From: Bacteroidales bacterium
GTDB lineage: Bacteria > Bacteroidota > Bacteroidia > Bacteroidales > WCHB1-69
DNA: 64,000 nucleotides
Direction: 5' to 3'
Assembly: GCA_024400635.1 (NCBI GenBank)
Contig: JAKSMI010000003.1
Location: forward strand, 65,076 to 129,075
Shown here: positions 47,801-55,053 of the stretch, piece after piece
Layout of the letters: the number at the start of each line of letters is the position of its first letter
Numbering within the stretch: the first letter of the stretch is position 1
Notes under the pieces: model-generated
Told to the model about the DNA's origin: nothing
Seen by the model: the letters and a program-made list of their open reading frames with translations, nothing else
Databases searched by the model: none
Program-made: the position numbers and the translations under genes

Positions 47801-48703
47801 ATTTCCACCCGTAAAAGTATTGCTTGTCACGTTAATTGGAAGGGTATCAACATCACCATTAGAAGTATGGTACCAGAAAACGATTGAATTCATGTTGATG
47901 GTATCATTATCCATCAATTTTGCCTTTACGGTAAAAGGACCGGTATTGTTGTTCACATTACCTTGATAAATGGTTGGCTGCAAAGTAATTGTAGGAGGAA
48001 CCAATTCCACATTTGAGTATATTACCTGAACATTGTCGAGATACCAACCTGCACATACTTCTGAACCGGAACCAGAACCTGATGTGTGGTTGGTATAAAA
48101 ACGCAATTTGAAATAGTCATTGGTATCGGCATCAACATATTCAGTAATGTCAATCAATTCGGTTTTCCACCAGGTGTTTTGAGGCACAGCCGGGTTGCTG
48201 CTGGGCACCCAGTCCGTATAACAGTTCTGAGAGAAGTTACCATCGGTAATGGTTGAGGCGCCACCATGATAGTTTGGACTGGTTTGAGAAAAACTCATAA
48301 ACTTCCAATTCGTATAAGTAACGGTAACCACGCCATATTGTACTTGCGTACCCGTTGATGTACAATAAGTAATCTGACTACGATCGTTATTGAACATCTT
48401 GCAAATGTGGTCAAATTTAAGATAAACATACGGTTTCGTTCTATTCATCTCCAACCCCGTGGCAAATGCAAGGAACACGTTACCTTGGCTTGCATAAGAA
48501 GGAACGTGATACGAATTTGGTGCCGAAACAAAAAGAGTCTGGTCGGCTCTCCAGTTGGTTTCACTGAACAATGTTGACGATGTCATTGATGCGACTGGCA
48601 ACACGTCAAAATTTTCCAAGAATACCACGTTAGTGTCCATAAGTTGTGCCGAAGCTAAAAACGGCAAAAGGATAACTGACAGTGAGAATAATAACTTTTT
48701 CAT
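38846..48703 (-). CDS. Giant T9SS-secreted protein with beta-helix, CARDB and GEVED domains
   Basis: A 3285-aa secreted protein. A signal peptide (MKKLLFSLSVILLPFLASAQ) leads to a lectin/jelly-roll-like region (to about 250). A right-handed beta-helix region follows at about 470-960 (GPVTININPGTYTGF; NITIDNCLIQGTN). Then come several CARDB-type modules (for example DLAITELTSPVLGNECPAV and DLEVAEITNPITPDPAYTN). A GEVED domain lies at about 2660-2780 (YKYVFIDYNRNGQWE; YPQGETEDYAVIIRG). The C-terminus is a T9SS type A sorting domain (VLQQNVPNPADEKTRITF; GQRVYSEAIH; SAGTYVYTLQFED; SRKMIIQK). It should be anchored to the outer membrane by the T9SS sortase-like system. No catalytic domain was recognised; a role as adhesin or matrix protein is likely. 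Confidence 0.88.
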   Translation of the reverse strand: MKKLLFSLSVILLPFLASAQLMDTNVVFLENFDVLPVASMTSSTLFSETNWRADQTLFVSAPNSYHVPSYASQGNVFLAFATGLEMNRTKPYVYLKFDHICKMFNNDRSQITYCTSTGTQVQYGVVTVTYTNWKFMSFSQTSPNYHGGASTITDGNFSQNCYTDWVPSSNPAVPQNTWWKTELIDITEYVDADTNDYFKLRFYTNHTSGSGSGSEVCAGWYLDNVQVIYSNVELVPPTITLQPTIYQGNVNNNTGPFTVKAKLMDNDTINMNSIVFWYHTSNGDVDTLPINVTSNTFTGGNHVVMAEWTIPQQCYGTTVDYHISLKDVHGSENKLDKNFFLNTTVSYQVNDAKMESFNDLPLYPEMMTTGQSYPIKVTFRNKGKTTETEPNHMTSAVFGWSVNGVQKPDKTWTGDLCLDYTDTIVVGSHVALADSNYIKVWIKSRNGVSPLVNFTDDTIYYDGYGCSSALSGTYTLGGPNADFPTVRYMKERFYRCGFDGPVTININPGTYTGFNFDYIYTGLSSTNTITFQAAPGVDRSAVILVNNGTTAPLSFTEMGYVTVRNVTIRNTTANRCVDFTGHYSQNITIDNCLIQGTNSSTTPYTNSVGIGRTTAPQPFTGGSGDKNLTFTNNTITNVNYGISFIGGSNAAYKEENFVVTGNDITTTVGGISASQAKAWTIDGNDIKQAATASDLNFVGINVQNAADFASISGNSIRMNERGGTGLSTSTYANSTGVTTIVKVANNEIINKVTTTGRYNIQLQNTKQMNLYHNSSYMYSLTNVTQSAPLYITGSSTATNTLNVFNNIFYNASTSAENKNYAIYLNYTSLTALAPTIKLNNNEYYTVGSSLGWFMAPRNTFAEWQSALASRGEDTTSVNIPLDFVSATDSLVPINYEGLECLPVSGITTDIRGTARYNTITFMGCYTRSIPATDLAITELTSPVLGNECPAVNYPIKIRIKNTGSAVINFASKPATIAYTVGTTSGTATVSTGSIAPLQTKEVTVVANFPVTTNTVYNYVFNITINGDANHLNDTLTGSFEIQAAFPYFEESFSSVDLYPAWQFEQISTTGAGNWTVETGAGVNPAIAPNFGLGRLFFNSKNFVSGTESRAIMPVTILQGATTPILEYWFAHDNTGSSTTEGITVKVSVDGGLTYTAVNSVNSAGASSTFVKRYNNAYTTPAWEKYMVDLDPYSNQSCIYIAFDAKSNAKNNINIDRVVIRNFYHNDLAVNDIWALGQNPVQHEISPVIMANITNEGRDAKTNFKMMLEITGANTYRDTITVPSLASRSSMVVTFPGAHLYNSGDNDVRVYCEDDMNNDNNESHWFMTTSPNVVAYAVDSLQGQQHVTYSSIAIGGTDDISYTARYQVAETLVVRKVMAYITNTANNSNIGRHFQFFVADANGNVIERSEEMTVTAAMENTWVSADIHNLALTSTSTDFYAGIEMLDGGTYLGVQEEAPLRTGTFYTLNNGTYTPATNGRLMIGAEVDAYMPSELAILTLDNPNTNCDLGHEHISVTITNNGTTAIPAGTPIHYTVNNGTVVNETITQAIESHETITFAFNTVYDFTNNAVNEDHNYNVKVWVDSVATDRLRFNDTLSQLVISYGKAPMPTAASPVHAQYRTPATLTATDVSGVTSTAQFWYTNAGYETWELQYVGNPFITPDVYFDTTYYVTSAPATFYERTVGTLTPSTTANNITQPFVYTAGYSRGKLLYKEDELNGAVGQLTQIGLYVTDEATGEDGIPMRLYVMPTDLTTLTASSVTTWDDEIAQATLIYDGNYFFGTTGWHYFNLPTPLQYEGGNLLILTETYCGGSSCAEASGSSTYPKFNSTSVSGGCLYKSVNTNPNFTGNYSTNARRLNMKFQFVDADCQSEKVPVQVIVDGVPTYDVEPVELVSPITNSCTLLDENIVVSVRNLINNTIPAGTVEVKAKFNNQTVSQIVNEPFAPNEVKNVTFTQTVNLSAPTADVTYNYTIVTDLIGTPAYRGNDTITGSLVSWKTASVPDDIEVTGEYLHTYTIQRQNTTLTKWMYEDAATGTVTTVQTNPYSYTTPILYDTAVYYVYGITTGHNCETRHLRYQIDIAKPLHDLATNALVEPLSFQCGVSDAHLKVNVSNTWPTADTIPANTFKLKADFTGAGSQSVQHTIAQPIYSSADQDITFTNTVTLGSATQNKIYNYTIYSNPVNSSMYVYRNNDTISGTLHVPATPAAPANITVTAPYGQTTTITPTSTILNQFYFYEQQTGGSAIAQGTSFTTPPIMANPTHYYYSGRILDPNFAGDVTVGAGTTAQALPFNFTKEHSQGIIMYTKDDLGFSEGVIDTIKIYVQAASSGEVPMKLYLKNDNALVVSGYPNLTPALVTSTYNNNWTNITNGAQVIVEGPFDFSQAGWYTFVIPGGFHYDGNSLLLITEHDGSATSFGYSAPTFRSTTVPSVPNATYNKRVVHRSGDAALSGSFTQATVRLNTKFSISYACESADRGVITINTTVPPCDLEVAEITNPITPDPAYTNNETVTIKLKNHGSQAATNYTLAYQLADNTPVTVTNPISVPAGGNAVNYSFTQHVDLSNVYFPTEFKVFVTASQDNNHSNDTLRIMLRKEICESGSTTAVSPSIANIKVAGIDNEPLPADWTPFGTSEDVTYTNYANTVAPGVFVKGQSYEMSITNAFPGTSGTKVYKYVFIDYNRNGQWEVTGANAERVLAITNANAFDAQHPEKATSFGTFTVPATATEGLTLMRVIGAGTNPAAVTSGCGYYPQGETEDYAVIIRGAFDNDLAITGYMQPIGSVCRDSRANIKVYVKNTGVNAQTLSETNALTLTATVTGAVDGTYTESFMFGTIAPGETKTFTIPNVNLSASGSYHITTALAYTPDEYAVNNSWSTDCSVANSVTVDTVSHLETFDETIVDPESPFTSFWTPNPTTGTYLWDIHMGASANNPTAGPAGDHTTTNNMDQYAIVAGISNQTSLTKTASLTTNCIDLHYRNGYPIQMEYFEHIMGAANATASLVVEVSTGNNFVTVDSVAGPTQNAPTDQWKQRVVMFTDNDEVAKVRFRTIRHTRLMDIAVDDVYFTNGTPDIGVADIIYPTNFQDPEGECLVFGDTIHPIVAIENAGRAPVSSFEITARLKVGNEICEHTETWNAEVIGGVPQYFMPGDTMEYTFENGFGVFQSASFMDFEVLVHLEYDCNPYNDHYTIHPCGGVGIEDYVKEGGLVLQQNVPNPADEKTRITFVAPKSGNAVIEIFNVAGQRVYSEAIHAAYGENYLDINTSSFSAGTYVYTLQFEDAVLSRKMIIQK

Positions 48704-48966
48704 TTTCAGAGCGTTATGTTAATATTACTTTTTATTTTTTTCGCGTATATAAATATTATAATTATAAAAGATAACAAACGACAAAAATAATAAAAAAAAC
48801 AACACATTCAACACTCTTGTGTTAATTATTCTCAATAAAAAAAAAGAGAGTCTTTTAACTACAGCATCTCATTTTTCATAGATGCAAGCAGTGACGTCAA
48901 TATGTCTTATCGTCAAAATAAACGTTTTCAGGTTAACAAGGAATGAATCAGTACAGTCTCAAATCC
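48704..48966. other. AT-rich intergenic region upstream of the 3285-aa protein gene
   Basis: A 263-bp gap between rsmE stop and the giant gene start. On the minus strand TATTTTTG (48782-48789) could serve as a -7 box about 80 nt before the ATG. No convincing -33 box or hairpin with a T-run was seen. Confidence 0.35.
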
Positions 48967-49671
48967 TCATTTAACTTGTGCTGCGGCATACACGACAGCA
49001 CCATAAAGGCCTGCCGTCTCAGTTCTCAAGCGCCGGCCGCCCAATTTTACCTCGCGGAAGCCATTTTCACGTGCCAATGCAATTTCTTCCTTGCTAAAAT
49101 CTCCCTCCGGTCCCACCATCAAAATCACATTTTTATCTTGCAATGGACAATTGGCAAACTGATCTTCATTATGCTCGTCACACCAAGCCATATACAAGTC
49201 TGCATCAGCATAATTAAATTTTATAAAATCTTCATAATCAATAATTTGCATTAAAGGAACCCAGGTCGTATTCGACTGTTTCAATGCAGACACGGCAAGG
49301 CGTTGCAAACGTTCCAAATCAATCTTCGTTCGCTCAGAATGTTCACATCTCAAAAAACTGATTTCCTCTATGCCGATTTCTATGCTTTTTTCCACCAGCC
49401 ACTCAATACGATCCGCATTTTTAGTAGGTGCAATCGCCAAATGGAAATGTGTTCTTCTTAATCCGTAATTTTCTTGAATATCAACTATTTGCACACAACA
49501 ATGTAATAAACTAGCATCTAAGATTTGTGCTTTTGCCAACCTACCCTTTCCGTCGGTTATGAAGATTTCATCACCAACATTTTTGCGAAGCGACTTTACA
49601 CAATGCCTTGCTTCGTCAGGAAGCATTTCAAACACCTTCTGATTCAATTCCGGATGGTAGAAAAATTGCAT
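48967..49671 (-). CDS. rsmE: 16S rRNA (uracil-1498-N3)-methyltransferase
   Basis: A 234-aa SPOUT-superfamily enzyme that methylates N3 of U1498 in 16S rRNA. An N-terminal PUA-like domain (HCVKSLRKNVGDEIFITDG) is followed by the trefoil-knot domain (EWLVEKSIEIGIEEISFLRC; RLAVSALKQSNTTWVP) and the C-terminal SAM-binding knot (VILMVGPEGDFSKEEI, then LGGRRLRTETAGLYG). All family motifs are present and length is normal. It lies 23 nt behind pgi and is likely part of the arcC-pgi-rsmE transcript. Confidence 0.95.
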   Translation of the reverse strand: MQFFYHPELNQKVFEMLPDEARHCVKSLRKNVGDEIFITDGKGRLAKAQILDASLLHCCVQIVDIQENYGLRRTHFHLAIAPTKNADRIEWLVEKSIEIGIEEISFLRCEHSERTKIDLERLQRLAVSALKQSNTTWVPLMQIIDYEDFIKFNYADADLYMAWCDEHNEDQFANCPLQDKNVILMVGPEGDFSKEEIALARENGFREVKLGGRRLRTETAGLYGAVVYAAAQVK

Positions 49672-49694
49672 ATAAAATACTATTAATCAGTAAA

Positions 49695-51002
49695 TTACAT
49701 AGGCTTACCAAGAAGAGCAAACATATTCTTCTTATAAGCTTCAACACCAGGCTGATCAAACGGATTGATATCCAGCAAATAACCGCCAATAGCACAACTC
49801 ATCTCGAAGAAATAAATCAACTGTCCCAAATGATTCTCATCCAATTGATCGATGGCAATTTTCAGATTGGGGACACAACCATCAACATGAGCCTGACGCG
49901 TACCTTCTTCAGCAGTTAGATTAACATCATGCAATGTCTTATCTTTCAAATAATTAAGACCATCAAGATTTTCATCATCCATTGGAATCAACACTCTTGA
50001 ATTGCTATTTTTGATGGAAATAACAGTTTCAAAAATATGTCTTTCGCCTTGTTGGATATATTGTCCCAAAGAGTGCAAATCGGTTGAAAAAATTGCACCG
50101 GCTGGAAAAACGCCCTTACCTTCCTTACCTTCACTTTCTCCGAAAAGTTGCTTGTACCATTCAATGAAAAAGTTCAATTTAGGCGTGTAGGAAACCATCA
50201 ATTCGATTTTTTTGCCTTTCTGGTAAAGCAGATAACGCATCAAAGCGTATTGTTGGGCAATGTTTTCAGAGAAATCTTGATGATTCATCAACTGCTGGCG
50301 CATACTTTTGGCGCCATTCAACAAGGCACGGATATCAACACCCGCAACAGCAATGGGAAGCAATCCCACAGGGGACAAAACAGAATAGCGACCTCCCACG
50401 TCATCAGGAATGACGTAGGTTTCATAGCCTTCTGTATCAGCAAGTTTCTTCAAAGCGCCACGATGTTCGTCGGTAATGGCAACAATCCTATGTTGAGTTT
50501 CGCTTTTGCCATAGCGCTGTTCCAAATCGCCTTTCAACATACGGAAAGCGATGGCAGGTTCCGTCGTTGTTCCAGACTTGGAAATCACGACGACGGAATA
50601 ATCTTTATCTTTCAGATAATCAAAAAGTTCCGTTACAACGTCAGCCGCCATGTGATTGCCAGCATATACAACGACAGGGCGATTATCCGTTTTCGCGTGA
50701 GAGCGGAAATTGGCATAAGAATTCTGCAATGCCTCAATGACGGCACGCGCTCCCAAATAGGAACCGCCAATGCCCACCACGACCACAACTTCCGAAGATT
50801 TCCGCAGACGTTCCGCACAAGTTTCGATGCATTCCAACAACTCATCGCCTACTTGTTCCGGCAAGTCTATCCAGCCTAAAAAATCATTGCCTTTTCCACT
50901 TCGACCAAGCAGCTTTGAATATGCTGTTTCTGCTGCCAATTTATTGTCATTCAAATCCTTATCAGCAAAAAAAAGATTGCTGCTCAAATCTAGTTGCACC
51001 AT
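49695..51002 (-). CDS. pgi: Glucose-6-phosphate isomerase
   Basis: A 435-aa cytosolic enzyme that interconverts glucose-6-phosphate and fructose-6-phosphate. Two SIS domains are visible: VVVVGIGGSYLGARAVIEAL, then VVISKSGTTTEPAIAFR; the GGRYSVLSPVGLLPIA and GKEGKGVFPAGAIFSTDLH segments (the latter with the substrate-binding residues) agree with the short bacterial/archaeal-type GPI of Firmicutes and Bacteroidota. Length fits (about 440-450). It starts 6 nt after the stop of the carbamate kinase gene. Confidence 0.95.
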   Translation of the reverse strand: MVQLDLSSNLFFADKDLNDNKLAAETAYSKLLGRSGKGNDFLGWIDLPEQVGDELLECIETCAERLRKSSEVVVVVGIGGSYLGARAVIEALQNSYANFRSHAKTDNRPVVVYAGNHMAADVVTELFDYLKDKDYSVVVISKSGTTTEPAIAFRMLKGDLEQRYGKSETQHRIVAITDEHRGALKKLADTEGYETYVIPDDVGGRYSVLSPVGLLPIAVAGVDIRALLNGAKSMRQQLMNHQDFSENIAQQYALMRYLLYQKGKKIELMVSYTPKLNFFIEWYKQLFGESEGKEGKGVFPAGAIFSTDLHSLGQYIQQGERHIFETVISIKNSNSRVLIPMDDENLDGLNYLKDKTLHDVNLTAEEGTRQAHVDGCVPNLKIAIDQLDENHLGQLIYFFEMSCAIGGYLLDINPFDQPGVEAYKKNMFALLGKPM

Positions 51003-51008
51003 GATTTT

Positions 51009-51947
51009 TTATTTTACGATTCGTGTTCCACAAGAAGGATTTTCCAACTGTCCGGCTTCTGTGATGATACATTCCGTGCCTCCGTGTTCGATATAATAAA
51101 TGGCAGCACGAACCTTGGGAGCCATGGAACCTTCTGTAAAATGACCTTCAGCTAAATATTGTTTGGCCTGTGCCACTGTAATCAGGTCCAGAGCTTGCTC
51201 ATTTTCCTTTTTGAAATTGATGTAAACCTTTGGGACATCGGTCAAGATATAAAACTCATCAGCGCCGATTTGTGAAGCGGTCAATGCCGAAGCCAAATCC
51301 TTGTCGATAACGGCTTCTACACCCTGGAAGAAACCATTTTCTACAACGACAGGAATTCCGCCGCCGCCCACGGTTACAACAATATTTCCCTGTTTGGCCA
51401 ATGATTCGACAATATCAACATTCGTGATTTTCAAGGGTTTGGGAGAGGCAACAACTTTACGCCATCCATTCCCCTTTGGGTCTTCCTTAAAAATCGCCCC
51501 CGTCGCTTTAGCATAGGCGTCTGCTTCTTCCTTTTCATAGTAGGGACCCACAGGCTTTGTCGGATTACTAAACATCGGATCATTTTTATCCACGACCACG
51601 CTCGTCACCAAAGTAACCACATTCCTTCGAATATTTTCATTGGCAAAAACATTGCGCAATCCCTGTTCAATCAAATAGCCAATAGAGCCTTGCGTTTCCG
51701 AAACACAGAAATCCATCGGCATAACTTCCAAATCAAAGACCTTCTTTCCAGCTTCGTGCTGTAACATCACGTTACCCACTTGCGGACCATTGCCGTGTCC
51801 TATAACAATATTGTAACCTTGTTTTACAAAATTCAGCAAAGATTTACACGTAGCTGTAACGTTATCGATTTGTTCTTTATAAGTACCTTTTTGCTTGCTT
51901 CTCAGTAAAGCGTTTCCACCAAATGCAATAACTGCGAGTTTTGACAT
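51009..51947 (-). CDS. arcC: Carbamate kinase
   Basis: A 312-aa amino-acid-kinase-family enzyme that transfers phosphate between ADP and carbamoyl phosphate. Signatures: VIAFGGNALLRSKQKGTY at the start, IGHGNGPQVGNVMLQHE, VTVGGGGIPVVVENGFFQGVEAVIDKDLASA (read in two parts) and FTEGSMAPKVRAAIYYIEHG. Length is normal. No arginine deiminase or ornithine carbamoyltransferase is adjacent; instead it leads the pgi-rsmE cluster. It may generate ATP from carbamoyl phosphate produced elsewhere. Confidence 0.94.
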   Translation of the reverse strand: MSKLAVIAFGGNALLRSKQKGTYKEQIDNVTATCKSLLNFVKQGYNIVIGHGNGPQVGNVMLQHEAGKKVFDLEVMPMDFCVSETQGSIGYLIEQGLRNVFANENIRRNVVTLVTSVVVDKNDPMFSNPTKPVGPYYEKEEADAYAKATGAIFKEDPKGNGWRKVVASPKPLKITNVDIVESLAKQGNIVVTVGGGGIPVVVENGFFQGVEAVIDKDLASALTASQIGADEFYILTDVPKVYINFKKENEQALDLITVAQAKQYLAEGHFTEGSMAPKVRAAIYYIEHGGTECIITEAGQLENPSCGTRIVK

Positions 51948-52029
51948 AATCTTTCTTTATTGTTTTATTTAAGTTCTATTTTTGAATTCTTGAAACAAAT
52001 AACAAAAACGATCAAGAATTTCAATTCCA

Positions 52030-54084
52030 TTACCAAATATGAGCCCGTTTTTCAGGGGCCACGAACATTTTATCGCCTTCCTTGATACCAAATGCCTCCG
52101 CAAAACCATCAATGTGTGGCAACGTTGCATTCACACGCCATTTGCCAAGCGAATGGGGATCTTCCGTCGTACGGCGAACGATTTCCTTATCACGAATATT
52201 GCCGGCCCAAACATTGGCATAGGCTAAGAAGAAGCGTTGGTTAGCGGTGAATCCGTCCATTTCTTCCTGAATGGTGCCTTCACTCTTAGCTTTCTGCAAG
52301 GCCTGAAGCGAAATATTCACACCACCATTGTCTGCAATGTTTTCACCCAAGGTGAACTGTCCATTAGCAAAAAGTCCAGGAGCGACTTCGATGCCATTGA
52401 AATAATCAACCAGCACCTGAGCTCGAGCAGTAAAGTTGGCCGCATCTTCTTCTGTCCACCAGTTATTCAAATTGCCAACCTTATCATAGTTGCGACCTTG
52501 ATCATCGAAACCGTGAGTCATTTCGTGACCGATGACAACACCGATTGCGCCATAGTTGACCGCATCATCAGCGTTCATATCAAAGAATGGTGGCTGAAGA
52601 ATACCTGCGGGGAAACAAATCTCGTTAGTCGTAGGATTGTAATAGGCATTGACCGTCTGTGGAGTCATCAACCATTCTGTCGGATCCACAGGTTTGCCAA
52701 TCTTAGACATTTGATAAGCACATTCAAAACGACGAGCACGCACGACATTGGCATAATAACTGTCGTTTTCTATTTCCAAGGCACTATAATCTCTCCATTT
52801 TTCAGGATAGCCAATCTTAACTATCATTGCATCAAGTTTTTCCTTTGCCAACTTTTTGGTGGCATCACTCATCCAAGAAGCATCAGCAATACGTTCTCCC
52901 AAAGCAGTCTGCAGGTTGCCAACGAGTTTCATCATTCGGTCCTTAGCTTCAGCAGGGAAATATTTTTCCACATAAAGCTGGCCCACAGCTTCGCCCAGAC
53001 AACCATCGACAGTGCTTACAACACGTTTCCAACGAGGCTTGTTTTCTTCTTTGCCTGACAATACTTTTCCATAGAAATTGAAATTGGCATTGACAAATTC
53101 GCTGCTCAAGAACGGAGCTGCTTCATTGATAACATTCCAAGCCAAATAAGCTTTGATGGTATTCAAATCCGTAGTATTCAAGATGTTGTTCAAAGTCTTG
53201 ATATAATCCACCTGCCCAATGTTAACAGTCTCCAAACTGCCCAGACCTTGGATATCAAGATAAGATTTGATATCGATAGCCGGAATCAACTGCTGAAATT
53301 CATCAATAGTTTTGATATTGTGGGTCTTGAAAGGATCTCTGAGCGTATTTTTATCCATGAATGCCTGAGCCATTGCCGTTTCCATCTTCATGACAGCCTT
53401 AGCCATATCGGCTTCCTTACCTTCGTTGTTCACCATTTTGCTATAGCCAGAAGCAGACATCATCTCAGTCATCAGAGCCACATACTGGTCGCGAACTTCC
53501 TGCTGGTCAGCTTGAAGATAATAATCGCGGTCGCCTATGCCAAGACCATTCTGCCAAACCCAGGCAATATTCATGCTACTGTTGTCGGGATCGGCTTCTC
53601 CGAAAATGCCAATGAAAGGATCTATGCCATCAAGATTCATATCAGCCATCAATTTCGTCAATTCCTTCTTAGATTGGACATTGGCGATAGTTTGCAATTC
53701 GTTGGCAAGAGGTTCTGCCCCTTGTTTTTCAATGGTCACGCTGTCCATACCCATGTTAAACAAGTCGCCAATTTTCTGAGCAACTGTTCCCTTGTCGTGT
53801 GTGGTGGCAGCGGTCTCTTCTATCAAGTCCTTCAATTGCAGCTGATTGTTTTCGCCCAAAACATCAAAACTGCCATAACGTGAATATTCCGAAGTGAGGG
53901 GGTGGTTCTTCATCCATCCACCGCAAGCATACTGATAAAAATCTTCAGCAGGAGATACCGTGGTATCCAAATTCGCAAAGTCGATACCCGAAGTCAGCGT
54001 TGAAACTTCAGCATTCTCCTTCGATTTACAGCATGTCAAACTTAAAACTACGCAAAGCATAATTGGAAATACAAGTTTTTTCAT
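52030..54084 (-). CDS. M13-family (neprilysin/PepO-like) metallopeptidase lipoprotein
   Basis: A 684-aa zinc endopeptidase. The signal is of lipoprotein type (MKKLVFPIMLCVVLSLTCC, Cys in TCCKSKE). The M13 N-terminal domain covers roughly 35-440. In the catalytic domain the zinc motif is H520-E-M-T-H524 in VIGHEMTHGFDDQGR, the third ligand is E581 in ENIADNGG, and NAYYNPTTNEICFPAGILQPP gives the substrate-binding edge strand. The C-terminus ends RAHIW, close to the family's usual CxxW. It degrades oligopeptides in the periplasm or on the outer membrane. It has its own -7 box at 54144-54152. Confidence 0.94.
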   Translation of the reverse strand: MKKLVFPIMLCVVLSLTCCKSKENAEVSTLTSGIDFANLDTTVSPAEDFYQYACGGWMKNHPLTSEYSRYGSFDVLGENNQLQLKDLIEETAATTHDKGTVAQKIGDLFNMGMDSVTIEKQGAEPLANELQTIANVQSKKELTKLMADMNLDGIDPFIGIFGEADPDNSSMNIAWVWQNGLGIGDRDYYLQADQQEVRDQYVALMTEMMSASGYSKMVNNEGKEADMAKAVMKMETAMAQAFMDKNTLRDPFKTHNIKTIDEFQQLIPAIDIKSYLDIQGLGSLETVNIGQVDYIKTLNNILNTTDLNTIKAYLAWNVINEAAPFLSSEFVNANFNFYGKVLSGKEENKPRWKRVVSTVDGCLGEAVGQLYVEKYFPAEAKDRMMKLVGNLQTALGERIADASWMSDATKKLAKEKLDAMIVKIGYPEKWRDYSALEIENDSYYANVVRARRFECAYQMSKIGKPVDPTEWLMTPQTVNAYYNPTTNEICFPAGILQPPFFDMNADDAVNYGAIGVVIGHEMTHGFDDQGRNYDKVGNLNNWWTEEDAANFTARAQVLVDYFNGIEVAPGLFANGQFTLGENIADNGGVNISLQALQKAKSEGTIQEEMDGFTANQRFFLAYANVWAGNIRDKEIVRRTTEDPHSLGKWRVNATLPHIDGFAEAFGIKEGDKMFVAPEKRAHIW

Positions 54085-54143
54085 TTTTAATTATTTGAAT
54101 ATCAATTAATTATATTAACTTCTTTCGTTATAATGGAAAAAAT

Positions 54144-54152
54144 GCAAATTTA
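54144..54152 (-). promoter_or_regulatory. Bacteroidota -7 box for the M13 peptidase gene
   Basis: TAAATTTGC on the minus strand matches TAnnTTTGC and lies 59 nt before the ATG. Confidence 0.6.
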
Positions 54153-54186
54153 CGATTTTTTTTGAATTATTCGATTATTAATTGTC

Positions 54187-54221
54187 AAAAAAAACATCGG
54201 GATGCGAAATGCATCCCGATG
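54187..54221 (-). terminator. Rho-independent terminator after the DUF4412 gene
   Basis: A perfect 11-bp stem, CATCGGGATGC/GCATCCCGATG, with a 5-nt loop (54195-54221), followed on the minus strand by eight T (54187-54194). It lies 31 nt after the stop of the DUF4412 gene and separates it from the M13 gene. Confidence 0.9.
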
Positions 54222-54252
54222 CAAATATAATCGCGGAAAAATCTAATAGAAT

Positions 54253-54963
54253 TTAGTCTTCCTCGTCTTCTTCATCGCCCATACCGAGCATCTTCATCAA
54301 TTCAGGATTGCTCTTAATATCCTGAGCGTCAGCTGGAAGCATAAAGTCAACAACTTTTATTTTCTTGTTAGGAATAACTTCTAACGCTTCATCAACAACA
54401 GTCACATCTGTCCCATCAACACTGGTTTTCTGCTCTATTCTCAATGGAAAACCAGCCAAGCCCGGAAGTTCAACAAAATTGATTTCTGGGTTAGGATTGA
54501 TAGCGGTAGATATATAAACCACAACTTCGGAACTTTCATCGGTTTCCAAATCCGTGGCGGTTACGTTTACTTTATCACATTCATAGCCTGCGATGGTTTT
54601 CTTTTCACCCGTTTTTTGGTATTCATACTTGGTGTTTTTCAATCTTTCAGCAATTTTATCGGCAGGTACTTCACTGTAATATTTGCCCATGCCCATAATG
54701 TCCAAAATCATGGTAACGGTCTTCGCATCCCCATTGGTGATAGTAATAATGCCAAAGCCTTCCTGTGGGGTAATAACGGTTTTTGTATAATTTCCGAACA
54801 AAGTAACGCTACTTTCACTTTCGCCCTGAGCGAGAATATTAGGATCATCAGTTCCTTCAATGAAAGAATGCTTTTTGATAGTGCCGGCAAATGGCTTTTG
54901 GGCATTGCCCCAGGTTAACAAACCCAACATTGCTACTGCAAAAACAATTAAAATCTTTTTCAT
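54253..54963 (-). CDS. DUF4412-like secreted protein
   Basis: A 236-aa exported protein: signal peptide MKKILIVFAVAMLGLLTWGN ending AQK, then a beta-rich body and an acidic tail (GMGDEEDEED). The order of features (GKYYSEVPADKIAERL, KKTIAGYECDKVNVT, PGLAGFPLRIEQ) is that of DUF4412/GLPGLI-like periplasmic proteins, in which a Cys-containing AGYxC motif precedes a final beta segment. Function is unknown. It has its own promoter and terminator and is therefore a single-gene unit. Confidence 0.75.
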   Translation of the reverse strand: MKKILIVFAVAMLGLLTWGNAQKPFAGTIKKHSFIEGTDDPNILAQGESESSVTLFGNYTKTVITPQEGFGIITITNGDAKTVTMILDIMGMGKYYSEVPADKIAERLKNTKYEYQKTGEKKTIAGYECDKVNVTATDLETDESSEVVVYISTAINPNPEINFVELPGLAGFPLRIEQKTSVDGTDVTVVDEALEVIPNKKIKVVDFMLPADAQDIKSNPELMKMLGMGDEEDEED

Positions 54964-55003
54964 AGTCGTATTCTTTAATTAATATTATTTTCCAAAACCG
55001 AGT

Positions 55004-55012
55004 GCAAAAATA
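55004..55012 (-). promoter_or_regulatory. Bacteroidota -7 box for the DUF4412 gene
   Basis: TATTTTTGC on the minus strand matches TAnnTTTGC, 40 nt before the ATG at 54963. Confidence 0.6.
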
Positions 55013-55053
55013 CAATTTTTTTTATTCTCTTGTTTTTTTATGATGATTTAAGA

